Below are positions 27,441 to 36,559 of a stretch of DNA of 64,000 nucleotides, in pieces. This DNA is from Dissulfuribacter thermophilus. GTDB taxonomy: Bacteria; Desulfobacterota; Dissulfuribacteria; Dissulfuribacterales; Dissulfuribacteraceae. Position numbers and translations under genes: made by a program. The stretch is from NCBI RefSeq assembly GCF_001687335.1, contig NZ_MAGO01000002.1:62001-126000 (forward strand), in the 5' to 3' direction. The notes below the pieces were generated by a model that was not told the origin of the DNA, made no database searches, and saw only the letters and a program-made list of their open reading frames with translations. Position 1 is the stretch's first letter; each line of letters opens with the position of its first letter.

Positions 27441-28178
27441 TCACCTACTGAGAACCTGTTCACTTGTCTTCCCAAAACGTCGCTCACGACTTGCATAGTC
27501 TCTTAAGGCCTTAAAGAGCTCCTCTTTATCGAAGTCAGGCCAAAGGGTTTTTGTAAAATAAAGCTCAGAATAGGCGCCCTGATAAAGCAGAAAATTGCTT
27601 AGCCTGACCTCACCGCTGGTCCTAATGATAAGGTCAGGATCAGGCATATTCGACGTATAAAGATAGCTTGAAAACAGTTCTTCATTTAAGGCATCAGGGC
27701 TAATGCGTCCGTCAATGCAATCTTCAGCTATCTTTTTGGCGGCCCTTATGATCTCATTACGTCCCCCATAGCTCAGGGCAAGGCACAAGACCATAGATTG
27801 GTTATTCTCTGTTCTTTTCATTACTTCAAAGAGTTTTGACTTGACCCGTTTGGGCAGGAGATCAATCTCTCCTATAGTCTCAAGCCTTATATCATTTTCT
27901 AGCATTTCATAGAGTTCTTTCTCTAGATAGCTATAGAGGAGATCCATTAGGGTTGAGACCTCTTCTTTAGGCCTTTGCCAGTTTTCCTTTGAAAATGCGT
28001 AAAGAGTAAGGTATTTGATACCAATTTCACGAACTAGAGTAACAATACGCTTGACTGTCTTAACCCCTTGTCTATGGCCCATTATTCTTGGGAGCCCCCT
28101 CTTTTGAGCCCATCGGCCATTGCCATCCATGATTATAGCTAGATGAAGAGGGAGCTTGTGAGGCGGGATATCAATCAC
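27441..28178 (-). CDS. uppS: Undecaprenyl diphosphate synthase
   Basis: 245 residues, GTG start immediately beside the frr stop. The catalytic Asp18 sits in IIMDGNGRWAQKRGLPR with the following GH..G, and the RTSGEVRLSNFLLYQGAY motif near 190 is intact. It elongates farnesyl diphosphate (from ispA) to C55 lipid carrier for peptidoglycan and O-antigen. Confidence 0.96.
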   Translation of the reverse strand: MIDIPPHKLPLHLAIIMDGNGRWAQKRGLPRIMGHRQGVKTVKRIVTLVREIGIKYLTLYAFSKENWQRPKEEVSTLMDLLYSYLEKELYEMLENDIRLETIGEIDLLPKRVKSKLFEVMKRTENNQSMVLCLALSYGGRNEIIRAAKKIAEDCIDGRISPDALNEELFSSYLYTSNMPDPDLIIRTSGEVRLSNFLLYQGAYSELYFTKTLWPDFDKEELFKALRDYASRERRFGKTSEQVLSR

Positions 28179-28736
28179 TTAAAACTCCATTATCTCCTTT
28201 TCCTTTTCACCCCTGATATTGTCGATCTTTTCAATATGGGAGTCTGTAACCTTCTGGAGTTCGTCTTGGAGCTTGAACATCTCATCTTCTGAGATTTCTT
28301 TGTCCTTTTTCATCTTTTTAAACTTTTCCATATAATCTCTTCTGACATTCCTAATGGCAACCCTGCTCTCTTCCGCCATCTTGTTTACCAGCTTGACAAG
28401 CTCCTTTCTCCTCTCCTCAGTCAATGGAGGAATAGAGACTCTAATCACCTTGCCGTCATTATTGGGAGTAAGCCCAAGTTCTGATTTCAATATGGCCTTT
28501 TCCAATTCAGGCAGTACGTTTACATCCCAGGGTTGAATGACTAATTGCCTGCTCTCTGGTACAGAAATTGAGGCAACCTGATTAATGGGCATCTGAGTGC
28601 CATAGTAATCGACTGTTATTCCATCAAGGAGAGCTGGAGTAGCCCTACCTGTACGTACTCTGGTGAGTTCCTTTTCAAAGGCCGCTATGGCCTTATCCAT
28701 CTTCTTTGAAGCTTCATCTAGAACAGGGTGTTTCAT
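28179..28736 (-). CDS. frr: Ribosome recycling factor
   Basis: 185 residues, canonical length. The RTGRATPALLDGITVDYYG and PINQVASISVPE blocks and the helical C-terminus (RRDYMEKFKKMKKDKEISEDE) are characteristic. With EF-G it splits post-termination ribosomes. GGAGG precedes the ATG. It follows pyrH by 16 bp. Confidence 0.97.
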   Translation of the reverse strand: MKHPVLDEASKKMDKAIAAFEKELTRVRTGRATPALLDGITVDYYGTQMPINQVASISVPESRQLVIQPWDVNVLPELEKAILKSELGLTPNNDGKVIRVSIPPLTEERRKELVKLVNKMAEESRVAIRNVRRDYMEKFKKMKKDKEISEDEMFKLQDELQKVTDSHIEKIDNIRGEKEKEIMEF

Positions 28737-28752
28737 GGCCTCATTCCTCCAT

Positions 28753-29520
28753 TTATTCCATTGTAACTAAAGTTGCATCAGCTTTTCCAGAAAGAGCCCT
28801 GCATATGTTTCCATGTTCTTTTATGCTGAATACCAAGACCGGAAGCTTCGCATCCATTGCCAAAGAGATAGCAGCGTGGTCCATCACACGAAGATCCCTT
28901 TCAATAACCTCATGATATGTAAGCCGATCAAATTTTTTTGCATTGGGATATTTTTCTGGATCTCTATCATAGACACCATCGACTTTTGTGCCCTTAAAAA
29001 GACAATGTGCATTTATTTCCAATGCCCTAAGTGCTGCCGCAGTATCAGTGGTAAAAAAGGGATTGCCCGTACCTGCTGCAAAGATCACTACCCTTCCCTT
29101 TTCAAGGTGCTTTAAGGCCCTTTTTCTCACAAAAGGTTCACATACATTTCCAATATCGATAGCCGAAAGCACCCGTGCCTCAACACCAAGGCTCAGTAGC
29201 GCATCTTGCAAGGCAAGGGCATTCATGACAGTTGCGAGCATACCAATATGGTCTGCTCGCACTCTGTCCATACCCAATTTTGAACCAGCCACTCCCCTAA
29301 AGATATTGCCACCGCCGACAACTATCCCAATCTCGGCCCCCAGACGAACTGCATCTCGAAGCTCCTTTGAGATACGGGCAATTACTTCAGGGGATATACC
29401 GAAGGAGTGTTCTCCCATGAGGGCCTCGCCACTCAATTTTAGCAAGACCCTCTTGAATTTCAGCTGATTTTTCTCTAGGGCATGACCATGCCCGATATCA
29501 CCTTCAACGCCGCCTTCCAT
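28753..29520 (-). CDS. pyrH: UMP kinase
   Basis: 255 residues; the family core begins at about residue 21 (FKRVLLKLSGEALMG), so there is an N-terminal extension of about 20 residues. GGGNIFRG, the ATVMNALALQDAL block and AGTGNPFFTTDTAA are intact. It phosphorylates UMP to UDP. AGAGGA precedes the start, within the 3' end of tsf, which supports this longer form. Confidence 0.95.
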   Translation of the reverse strand: MEGGVEGDIGHGHALEKNQLKFKRVLLKLSGEALMGEHSFGISPEVIARISKELRDAVRLGAEIGIVVGGGNIFRGVAGSKLGMDRVRADHIGMLATVMNALALQDALLSLGVEARVLSAIDIGNVCEPFVRKRALKHLEKGRVVIFAAGTGNPFFTTDTAAALRALEINAHCLFKGTKVDGVYDRDPEKYPNAKKFDRLTYHEVIERDLRVMDHAAISLAMDAKLPVLVFSIKEHGNICRALSGKADATLVTME

Positions 29521-29522
29521 AA

Positions 29523-30125
29523 TTAGTCCTCTTGTCCAACCTGAAACCTGGCAAAACGGCGGATGGAGATGTTTTCTCCAATGGATGCTATGAGTTCGTT
29601 AAGAAGATCCTGGATACTCTTGTCTGGATCCTTGACAAAGGGCTGTTCCAAAAGGCAGACCTCTTTGTAAAACTTCTCAAGCCTACCAGTGACAATCTTT
29701 TCAATTATATGATCTGGCTTTCCCTGCTCCTTTGCCTGTTTTTCATAAAGTTCGCGCTCTTTGTTTAGCACATCCTCTGGCACTTCTTCTCTCTTGATAC
29801 AAATGGGATTTGCAGCTGCTATATGCATTGCCACGTCTTTTGCGAACTGGACAAACTGGTCTGTCTTTGCAACAAAGTCTGTCTCACAATTGACCTCAAC
29901 GAGTACGCCAAGTTTATTGCCAGCATGAATATAACTCTGGATAACGCCCTCAGAAGTGGCCCTTCCTGCGCGCTTGGCAGCCACGGCAAGACCCTTTTGC
30001 CTAAGCCACTGGACTGCCTTGTCCATATCTCCACCACACTCCTGGAGGGCCTTTTTGCAGTCCATCATACCTGCATTGGTACGTGTCCTTAATTCCTTTA
30101 CCATATCTGCAGTTATTGTTGCCAT
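29523..30125 (-). CDS. tsf: Elongation factor Ts
   Basis: 200 residues, the short form common outside gamma-proteobacteria (E. coli 283). The N-terminal UBA-like [19 protein letters not shown] and the core [11 protein letters not shown] are conserved. It exchanges GDP for GTP on EF-Tu. It follows rpsB by 30 bp and is translated with the ribosomal operon. Confidence 0.97.
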   Translation of the reverse strand: MATITADMVKELRTRTNAGMMDCKKALQECGGDMDKAVQWLRQKGLAVAAKRAGRATSEGVIQSYIHAGNKLGVLVEVNCETDFVAKTDQFVQFAKDVAMHIAAANPICIKREEVPEDVLNKERELYEKQAKEQGKPDHIIEKIVTGRLEKFYKEVCLLEQPFVKDPDKSIQDLLNELIASIGENISIRRFARFQVGQED

Positions 30126-30155
30126 TTTAACGCCTCCTTTAGTATTATTCTTCCT

Positions 30156-30995
30156 TTAAGCCTGTTCTTCTTTTGCTGCCTCATCCTGAACTTCAGCGGC
30201 TGCCACCTCATCGGCGACTTCGCTAGAGGTTTCCTGCCCTTCTAGAGAAGCCTCCTCTTGTACACCTTCACCACCGGCCTCTTTATCAGTCTCAGCCTGT
30301 AAGGCCTCTTCATACTTGTTTCTGCCCTCAATTACAGCATCTGCAATCCTTGATGTTATTAATCGAATGGCCCTTATGGCATCATCATTACCAGGAATGA
30401 CATAATCAATGCCATCGGGGTCACAGTTAGTATCGACAATTGCTACAACGGGAATACCAAGCTTGTTGGCCTCTTTAACGGCAATCTGCTCCTGCTTGGC
30501 GTCAACAACGAAAAGAGCCTGAGGGATATCGTCCATGTCCTTGATTCCACCAAGGTTTCTTTGAAGCTTTTCTCTCAATTTATCGAGCTTTAAGACCTCT
30601 TTTTTGGGGAAGCGTTCAATCGTGCCATCTTCGAACATCTGCTCCAACTTTTTTAGCTTCTCTACACTCTTTTTGATAGTATTAAAGTTGGTAAGCATTC
30701 CTCCAAGCCAACGGTGTTGCACATAGGGCATACCACATCTTGTTGCTTCTTCTACTATTGAATCTTGGGCCTGCTTTTTTGTCCCTACAAACAAGACGTT
30801 CCCACCGTTAGCAGCACAGTCCACTACAAATTCATAGGCCTTTTTAAAGAGACGCACTGTCTTTTGAAGGTCAATGATGTAAATACCATTGCGTGCCCCA
30901 AAGATGTAGGGTCTCATCTTGGGATTCCACCGCCTAGTCTGATGGCCAAAATGGACCCCTGCCTCAAGAAGCTGCTTCATTGTGATGTAAGCCAT
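30156..30995 (-). CDS. rpsB: Small ribosomal subunit protein uS2
   Basis: 279 residues. The start [31 protein letters not shown] and the [20 protein letters not shown] block are diagnostic. After about residue 225 there is a long acidic, Ala/Glu-rich tail, longer than in E. coli S2 (241 residues). A strong RBS (AAGGAGGAATT) precedes the ATG and a promoter is at 31142-31170. Confidence 0.97.
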   Translation of the reverse strand: MAYITMKQLLEAGVHFGHQTRRWNPKMRPYIFGARNGIYIIDLQKTVRLFKKAYEFVVDCAANGGNVLFVGTKKQAQDSIVEEATRCGMPYVQHRWLGGMLTNFNTIKKSVEKLKKLEQMFEDGTIERFPKKEVLKLDKLREKLQRNLGGIKDMDDIPQALFVVDAKQEQIAVKEANKLGIPVVAIVDTNCDPDGIDYVIPGNDDAIRAIRLITSRIADAVIEGRNKYEEALQAETDKEAGGEGVQEEASLEGQETSSEVADEVAAAEVQDEAAKEEQA

Positions 30996-31141
30996 AATTC
31001 CTCCTTTTTGTGGTTATTCCTCCGCCCAAAACACACCTCGTTGGTCGACCAAAAGATTGATCTAGAGAACCCACAGGTGCACTCCCTTATTAGCCAAACT
31101 TTGGCACCACAAGGGACAAGGGCGTGTGTATTCGGGGCCAT

Positions 31142-31170
31142 TTCATAACACTCTAGCCTTTATTTGACAA
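31142..31170 (-). promoter_or_regulatory. Sigma-70-like promoter of the rpsB operon
   Basis: On the minus strand TTGTCA (31165-31170) and TATGAA (31142-31147) are 17 bases apart. Transcription would give a leader of about 140 nt before rpsB; it holds a perfect 12-base palindrome TTGGTCGACCAA (31041-31052). The divergent NSS promoter lies just to the right. Confidence 0.55.
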
Positions 31171-31234
31171 GTATATTTTTTATCTTTTGCGGCCAAATTA
31201 GGGAAATTGAATCACGATTGGGGGGCTTTGTGAT

Positions 31235-31264
31235 TTGACACCAGTCAAGATTTATTATTATAAT
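31235..31264 (+). promoter_or_regulatory. Consensus sigma-70 promoter upstream of the NSS transporter
   Basis: TTGACA (31235-31240) and TATAAT (31259-31264), spacing 18. Both boxes match the consensus in full. Start of transcription would be near 31271, immediately before the hairpin at 31280-31324. Confidence 0.65.
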
Positions 31265-31279
31265 ACGCAGAATTACGTG

Positions 31280-31336
31280 CACCTAAATCCAGCATATCGA
31301 ATACGAAGGAAAAGGATTTAGGTGTCATTTTTTATG
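31280..31336 (+). terminator. Promoter-proximal hairpin with T-tract (attenuator, small RNA end, or repeat remnant)
   Basis: CACCTAAATCC (31280-31290) and GGATTTAGGTG (31314-31324) are perfect 11-base arms with a 23-base loop, followed by TCATTTTTTATG. It lies about 10 nt after the predicted transcription start. The arm ACCTAAATCC also equals the end sequence of the repeat family, so it could be a remnant of such an element now used as a terminator. Confidence 0.5.
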
Positions 31337-31564
31337 TGCATCATACATATCAAGATGGCTTAATTTTATCTATTCCCAACATCTACTGGGGGAAGCTACA
31401 AATTAGAAAAAATAATGAAATATTATGTTAAAACATATTACATACTCGACTTATAAGCTTTGGTCCGCTTCCCATCATTTAGTCAGTCCCAGGTCTTTCG
31501 TCTCAGTCAGTTCAAGATTCAAAAGAACTAAGTCCTCTAAACCTACATGTGAAAGGAGTAAAAA

Positions 31565-33082
31565 GTGAGAGAGCATTGGGCATCTAGAATTGGACTCATC
31601 CTAGCAATGGCAGGAAATGCAGTTGGACTTGGAAATTTCCTTCGCTTCCCCACCCAGGCGGCTCAAAATGGTGGTGGAGTCTTTATGATTCCATACATGC
31701 TTTCCCTAGCGCTCATAGCAATACCACTCATGTGGGTTGAATGGGCCATTGGCCGTTACGGTGGTGTTCGAGGCCATGGTACTACCCCTGCTATATTTAA
31801 ACTGCTTTGGAAACACCCAACGGCAAAATATTTGGGGGTACTCGGTCTATTCGTTCCATTCGTTGTGGTTTGTTATTATATCTATATCGAGTCTTGGACC
31901 CTTGGCTACGCCATAATGGCAATTTTAGGAGGTCTTCCCACAGCCGCAGACCTCGGTCAGCTCGGCACCCCAGACTACCTAGCTCCATTTGAGAACCTAC
32001 TTAAAAGTTACACGGGTATGAATGGAACAGGCATCTATAACCCATCACTAATGGCTTATTCGATGTTTATTATAACTGTAGTTCTCAACATATTCATTCT
32101 TATAAAGGGTATATCAGGAGGAATAGAAAAACTAGCAAAGGTCGCAATGCCTTTATTATTTGTTTTTGCCATAATCTTGATGATAAGGGTATTGACCCTC
32201 AAAACCCCCCAGGGTTCGGCATTAGACGGACTCAATTTCCTATGGACTCCAAAGTGGGATCAACTATCCAACCCCAAGATATGGCTTGCAGCAGCTGGTC
32301 AGGTCTTCTTCACCCTCAGTCTTGGTTTTGGTGCCATAATTACCTATGCGTCATACTTAGGAAAGAACGACGACCTGGTACTATCAGGACTAAGCGCTTC
32401 TTCGCTAAATGAATTTGCCGAGGTAGTTCTTGGGGCATCCATCGCTATACCTGCAGCAGCAGCATTTTTCGGTGTAGTGGCTGCCCAAGATATCGCCTCA
32501 TCAGGTGCTTTCAATCTGGCATTCGTTAGCCTTCCAGCTATTTTTGCCAATATCCCCTTTGGAAACATATTTGGATTTTTGTGGTTCACTCTCCTGTTTT
32601 TTGCCGGACTGACCTCTTCCGTGGCTATTACCCAACCAGTTATTGCCTTCTTAGAAGACGAATTCCAACTTTCGAGAAAAAAATCGGTCTTATTCACCAT
32701 GGGTGTCTTGTTTTGTATTGCCCATATCCCAGTCTTTCTGGCTTCAGCATTAGATGAAATGGATTTTTGGGCCGGGACTTTTTGTGTAATCGTTTTTGCC
32801 CTAATTGAGGTAATGATCTTTTTCTGGGCATTTGATCCACAAAAGGCATGGGAGGAAATCAATAGAGGAGGCATCATTCAGGCACCTAAAATATTCTATC
32901 CAATAATGCGTTTCATTACCCCTGTTTTTTTATTTGTCATAACTTTTTGGTGGGTCATTGACATTCTTCCTCAGTACCTCACCAAGGCATCCTGGACAGC
33001 TTGGGTGGCAAGGGGGACCCTTATGGGCATAGCATTTGCCCTATGTCTTTTAGTATATATTTCAGATAGAAAGAGGAGGTAG
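31565..33082 (+). CDS. Sodium-dependent transporter of the neurotransmitter:sodium symporter (NSS) family
   Basis: 505 residues, GTG start after AAAGGAG. The first helix has the sodium-site signature AGNAVGLGNFLRFP, and about 12 membrane helices follow with G-ETS-like TM regions (VPFVVVCYYIYIESW). It imports an amino acid with Na+. A 37-residue partner follows within 6 bp, as in the MetP/MetS methionine-alanine symporter arrangement, so an amino acid substrate of that class is suggested, not shown. Confidence 0.93.
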   Translation: MREHWASRIGLILAMAGNAVGLGNFLRFPTQAAQNGGGVFMIPYMLSLALIAIPLMWVEWAIGRYGGVRGHGTTPAIFKLLWKHPTAKYLGVLGLFVPFVVVCYYIYIESWTLGYAIMAILGGLPTAADLGQLGTPDYLAPFENLLKSYTGMNGTGIYNPSLMAYSMFIITVVLNIFILIKGISGGIEKLAKVAMPLLFVFAIILMIRVLTLKTPQGSALDGLNFLWTPKWDQLSNPKIWLAAAGQVFFTLSLGFGAIITYASYLGKNDDLVLSGLSASSLNEFAEVVLGASIAIPAAAAFFGVVAAQDIASSGAFNLAFVSLPAIFANIPFGNIFGFLWFTLLFFAGLTSSVAITQPVIAFLEDEFQLSRKKSVLFTMGVLFCIAHIPVFLASALDEMDFWAGTFCVIVFALIEVMIFFWAFDPQKAWEEINRGGIIQAPKIFYPIMRFITPVFLFVITFWWVIDILPQYLTKASWTAWVARGTLMGIAFALCLLVYISDRKRR

Positions 33083-33087
33083 AGAAA

Positions 33088-33201
33088 TTGAATAGCCAAG
33101 CCCTGCTATTTATGTTATTTTCATGGGGTCTTGTATTGAGTTTGTGCACATTTTGCTTTAGGAAACTGTTTGCAGCTCACTCCAAAAAGACCAAACACTA
33201 A
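33088..33201 (+). CDS. Small subunit of the NSS transporter (MetS-like), 37 residues
   Basis: TTG at 33088 follows AGAGGAGGT by seven bases; the RBS overlaps the transporter's end. The product is one hydrophobic helix (about 6-24: LLFMLFSWGLVLSLCTFCF) with a basic C-terminal tail, the usual shape of MetS-type small subunits that sit beside NSS transporters. The immediate coupling supports a real gene although it is short. Confidence 0.75.
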   Translation: MNSQALLFMLFSWGLVLSLCTFCFRKLFAAHSKKTKH

Positions 33202-33269
33202 ATCCATACGTCCAAGACGACAAAAACGGTAAATCCGTCAATTGCGGAAAATGACCAAGAAATAAAAAA

Positions 33270-34613
33270 ATGATTGCTCCCCTTGCCCAAAGAATGAGGC
33301 CAAGAAGCCTTGAAGACGTAGTTGGCCAGGAACACCTACTTGGCGATGGGAAGATACTTAAAACTATCCTGGAAAAGGGGACAACCATACCCTCTCTCAT
33401 CCTTTGGGGCCCACCTGGAACCGGTAAAACTACTGTTGCTAAACTAATTTCTAGGGTCGCTGGTACCAGATTCATACAGCTATCTGCTGTCTTAAGCGGG
33501 GTCAAGGACATCCGAGATGCAATTAATATGGCCAAAAAGGCTAAAGACGAAGGCCTCCATACAGTCTTATTTATAGATGAAATCCATAGATTCAATAAAT
33601 CTCAACAGGATGCATTTTTACCACACGTTGAGGAGGGTCTAATCACGCTCATTGGGGCTACCACAGAAAATCCTTCCTTTGAAATCATAGCCCCTCTCCT
33701 TTCAAGATGTAAGGTACTGGTATTTAAGCCTCTTTCGCACCAGGCACTTGAAATCATACTCCAAAGGGCATTGACCGATAGAGAGAGAGGGCTTGGAGAC
33801 CTTGGAATTAGCATTGAACCTCAGGCAAAAGAATTCCTTATTGAACATGCCCAGGGAGATGCCAGGTCTTTGCTCAATGCCTTAGAAGTGGCCTGTGAGA
33901 TCCTGCTTGAGGTGAGGCCAGGTGATACCGGAGGGATAATAACCCAGGCCATAGTAGAAGAGGCTGTTCAAGAAAAGGCCCTTCGATATGATAAATCAGG
34001 AGAAGAACACTTTAACATCATCTCTGCTTTCCATAAAAGTCTGCGTGGCAGTGATCCTGATGCAGCACTCTATTGGCTCTCCAGGATGCTGGAGGCAGGA
34101 GAGGATCCTCATTATATTCTCCGGCGCATGGTGCGATTTGCATCTGAAGATATTGGAAATGCGGATCCAATGGCATTGATGATCGCGATTTCGGCCCTTC
34201 AAGCCTTTGATTTTTTAGGCAGCCCTGAGGGCGACCTTGCAATTGCCCAGGCAGCAGTTTACCTGGCAACTGCTCCTAAAAGTAACGCAGTCCATAAGGC
34301 CTTTGGTAATGCGATAAAGGACGCCCAAAAATTCGGTAGCCTACCAGTCCCACTTCACTTGAGAAATGCTCCATCTAAGCTCATGAAGAGGCTTGGATAT
34401 GGAAAAGGCTATAAATATCCACATGACTACAAGGAAGCCTCTGTTTACCAGGAATATCTTCCATCAGAACTGAGGAATCGGCTCTATTACTTTCCTACTA
34501 CCAGGGGACATGAAAGGACTATTAAAGAGAGATTAGACAAGTGGCGGAGACTAAAACAAAATAAAAGGCCCAATCTTTGGGAAATACACAAAGGACATCT
34601 TGACAAGGATTAA
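33270..34613 (+). CDS. rarA: Replication-associated recombination ATPase RarA (MgsA)
   Basis: 447 residues. AAA+ domain with Walker A GPPGTGKTT (about 50-58), Walker B FIDEIHRF, sensor 1 GATTENPSF, then the clamp-loader-like C-terminal collar with ASEDIGNADP and VYLATAPKSNA. It works at stalled replication forks together with SSB. The gene follows the NSS unit and precedes a tRNA gene; the neighbours are unrelated. Confidence 0.95.
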   Translation: MIAPLAQRMRPRSLEDVVGQEHLLGDGKILKTILEKGTTIPSLILWGPPGTGKTTVAKLISRVAGTRFIQLSAVLSGVKDIRDAINMAKKAKDEGLHTVLFIDEIHRFNKSQQDAFLPHVEEGLITLIGATTENPSFEIIAPLLSRCKVLVFKPLSHQALEIILQRALTDRERGLGDLGISIEPQAKEFLIEHAQGDARSLLNALEVACEILLEVRPGDTGGIITQAIVEEAVQEKALRYDKSGEEHFNIISAFHKSLRGSDPDAALYWLSRMLEAGEDPHYILRRMVRFASEDIGNADPMALMIAISALQAFDFLGSPEGDLAIAQAAVYLATAPKSNAVHKAFGNAIKDAQKFGSLPVPLHLRNAPSKLMKRLGYGKGYKYPHDYKEASVYQEYLPSELRNRLYYFPTTRGHERTIKERLDKWRRLKQNKRPNLWEIHKGHLDKD

Positions 34614-34639
34614 ACAGCGAATATAGTAGTCGCCAATCA

Positions 34640-34712
34640 GGGCCCATAGCTCAGTTGGTAGAGCCACCGGCTCATAACCGGTTGGTCCCAGGTTCGAGTC
34701 CTGGTGGGCCCA
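34640..34712 (+). tRNA. tRNA with CAU anticodon (elongator Met or lysidine-type Ile2)
   Basis: A 73-nt cloverleaf: acceptor GGGCCCA/TGGGCCC with discriminator A, D-arm GCTCAGTTGGTAGAGC, anticodon arm ACCGG-CTCATAA-CCGGT, T-arm CCAGGTTCGAGTCCTGG. CCA is not encoded. The anticodon is CAU; the sequence alone does not decide between elongator methionine and lysidine-modified isoleucine tRNA, and it lacks the initiator's C-A mismatch at the first acceptor position. Confidence 0.95.
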
Positions 34713-34725
34713 ATAATCAATTACC

Positions 34726-35535
34726 ATGGAAGAAATAAATCCATCGGTTTCAGATATATTTGGCGTACTTTCAGAATTGGCGCCTATAGAACTCGCCGAG
34801 GGCTGGGATAATCCAGGCCTAACAATTGGAAATCCAAGAGGAATAGTAAAAAGGGTCGTTTGCGCCTTGGACGCATCATCGAACTCAATAAAATATGCGC
34901 TTGAAAAAAGAGCAGATCTTCTCGTAACACACCACCCTCTTCCACTCAAGCCGCTCTCTCACCTTCTTAAACAGGACCCTGTTGGTTCAAGGATTTATGA
35001 ATTGGTTAAATCCGAAATTTCTTTCATCTCCATGCATACAAATCTCGATATTGCTCAAGGCGGAGTAAATGATTGCCTTTGTGGAATTTTGGGATTAAAA
35101 GACGTGGCGCCAATTGATCCAGATGGGAAGGGTTTTGGCCTTTTGAGAATAGGAGAACTTACTACACCCCTCTTCCTGACTGATTTCATGGTTGAGATCA
35201 GGGAAAAATTAGGGGCTAAAATGCTCACATATACAGGTTCTCCAAACAAATTAGTGAAACGGATTGCAGTATGCGGGGGATCTGGAAGTTCATTCTGGGA
35301 ACTTGCCCAACAAAATGGTGCAGACTGCCTACTTACAGGAGAACTCAAACACCACGATGCCCTTGACGCTAAAGATGCGGGATTTTCTATTGTGGCAGCA
35401 GGCCATTTTGAGACAGAACGGCCTGTCGTCGACAAGGTTACCGAATTTTTAAGGGCAAAGGCTAAAGAAAGGGATTGGGAGGTCATTATCTATCCATATG
35501 TGGATGAGCAGACCCCCATAAATATATTTTCATAA
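34726..35535 (+). CDS. Nif3-like dinuclear metal-centre protein (GTP cyclohydrolase I type 2 homolog)
   Basis: 269 residues. Metal-binding residues are visible: DLLVTHHPLPL (H-H near 67), SFISMHTNLDIA and GHFETERP (H, E near 225). Such proteins form toroidal hexamers with two metals per subunit; their reaction is not established. It begins 13 bp after the tRNA gene and is followed by the zinc-ribbon protein, a pair often found together. Confidence 0.93.
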   Translation: MEEINPSVSDIFGVLSELAPIELAEGWDNPGLTIGNPRGIVKRVVCALDASSNSIKYALEKRADLLVTHHPLPLKPLSHLLKQDPVGSRIYELVKSEISFISMHTNLDIAQGGVNDCLCGILGLKDVAPIDPDGKGFGLLRIGELTTPLFLTDFMVEIREKLGAKMLTYTGSPNKLVKRIAVCGGSGSSFWELAQQNGADCLLTGELKHHDALDAKDAGFSIVAAGHFETERPVVDKVTEFLRAKAKERDWEVIIYPYVDEQTPINIFS

Positions 35536-35547
35536 AAGGAGCGAACA

Positions 35548-36258
35548 TTGAGACCAGAACTGGAAACCCTATTACAGCTACAGCAAGTAGACCTTAAAAT
35601 CCTGGCCTTAAAAAAAGCACTTGATGAAAGCCCCTCACACTTTAGGGCCCTTAAGAGTGCACAGGAGGAAAAAGAACAAGAACTTACTCAATTAAAAGAA
35701 CGTCTTTCATCCCTCCAGGAGCGAAAGTTTGAAGTAGAAGACGAGCTCCAAATGGAGACAGAAAGGCTAAAAAAATCACAAAAGAAATTAACAACAATAA
35801 AGACGGAACGAGAATATCATGCCCTCTTAAAAGAAATAGATGAGATCAAAAAGGCCAACAAGGAAAGAGAAGACGAGATCATTGAGGTGGAAGAGGAGAT
35901 TGAAAAAGTAAGTGCTGAAATTGAGGCCAAGAAAAAAGAATTAGACGAGTTAAATGCCCAGGTAAACCACGAAGAAAAAGAGCTTGAAAAGAAGACAAAG
36001 GCCCTGACCACTGAGATTGAATCCCTTGAAAAGGAACGGGAAAATATTGAAAAAGATGTACAACCAAACCTCCTCTCTAAATATACCTTTTTAAGAGATA
36101 AACGGTCAGGTTACGTAGTAGTGTCTGTTGTTCAAGGTGTATGCGGTGGTTGCAATATGAATATCCCACCACAACTCTTTAACGAACTATTGAGAGACGA
36201 CAAAATTTATACGTGTCCTACTTGTCAACGTTTTATCTATGCAAAAGTGCCAGATTAG
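35548..36258 (+). CDS. Coiled-coil protein with C-terminal zinc ribbon
   Basis: 236 residues, TTG start after AAAGGAG. Residues about 10-170 form a long, highly charged coiled coil (Glu/Lys heptads) and the end carries CGGCNMNIP...CPTCQRF, a C4 zinc ribbon. This is the C4-type zinc-ribbon family often found next to Nif3-like genes and, in this lineage, ahead of rnpB, as here. Its role is unknown; nucleic-acid binding is plausible. Confidence 0.88.
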   Translation: MRPELETLLQLQQVDLKILALKKALDESPSHFRALKSAQEEKEQELTQLKERLSSLQERKFEVEDELQMETERLKKSQKKLTTIKTEREYHALLKEIDEIKKANKEREDEIIEVEEEIEKVSAEIEAKKKELDELNAQVNHEEKELEKKTKALTTEIESLEKERENIEKDVQPNLLSKYTFLRDKRSGYVVVSVVQGVCGGCNMNIPPQLFNELLRDDKIYTCPTCQRFIYAKVPD

Positions 36259-36275
36259 GTAAATCGTAAACCTTC

Positions 36276-36514
36276 ATCCCAGATTATGCACTTCAAATGC
36301 CTGAGGAAAGTAATTTTTATGAATTATTGCATAGTTAGCATGCATCTTTTCCCGTTGTGCCTTCACCCAAAAGGTGAAGTTCAATCCGTGATAAATCCCT
36401 CAGGCATTTGAAGCCGCAAGGGGCTCGCAATTTTACCGAGGTCTCTTTGTTGTCGGGCACTTGAAGTATCAAAGTACGTCTTCGGCAAGGCTTTTGAGCT
36501 GCATAATCCGGGTT
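36276..36514. repeat. Full copy (239 bp) of the palindromic repeat family, with inner 16-bp perfect inverted repeat
   Basis: Ends ATCCCAGATTATGCA (36276-36290) and TGCATAATCCGGGTT (36500-36514) match at 12 of 15. Inside, CTTCAAATGCCTGAGG (36291-36306) and CCTCAGGCATTTGAAG (36398-36413) are perfect arms, and CTTCACC-CAAAA-GGTGAAG (36361-36379) is a perfect hairpin. In reverse, 36439-36477 matches 38171-38209 at 35 of 39 bases. Confidence 0.85.
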
Positions 36515-36559
36515 CATGGCATACAATAACGTCTTATTTATATAATAGGCCGATCACTA

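Noticed and set aside
31271-31564. Glycine riboswitch ahead of the NSS transporter
   Set aside because: The conserved glycine aptamer blocks are absent; only a simple hairpin with a T-tract is present.
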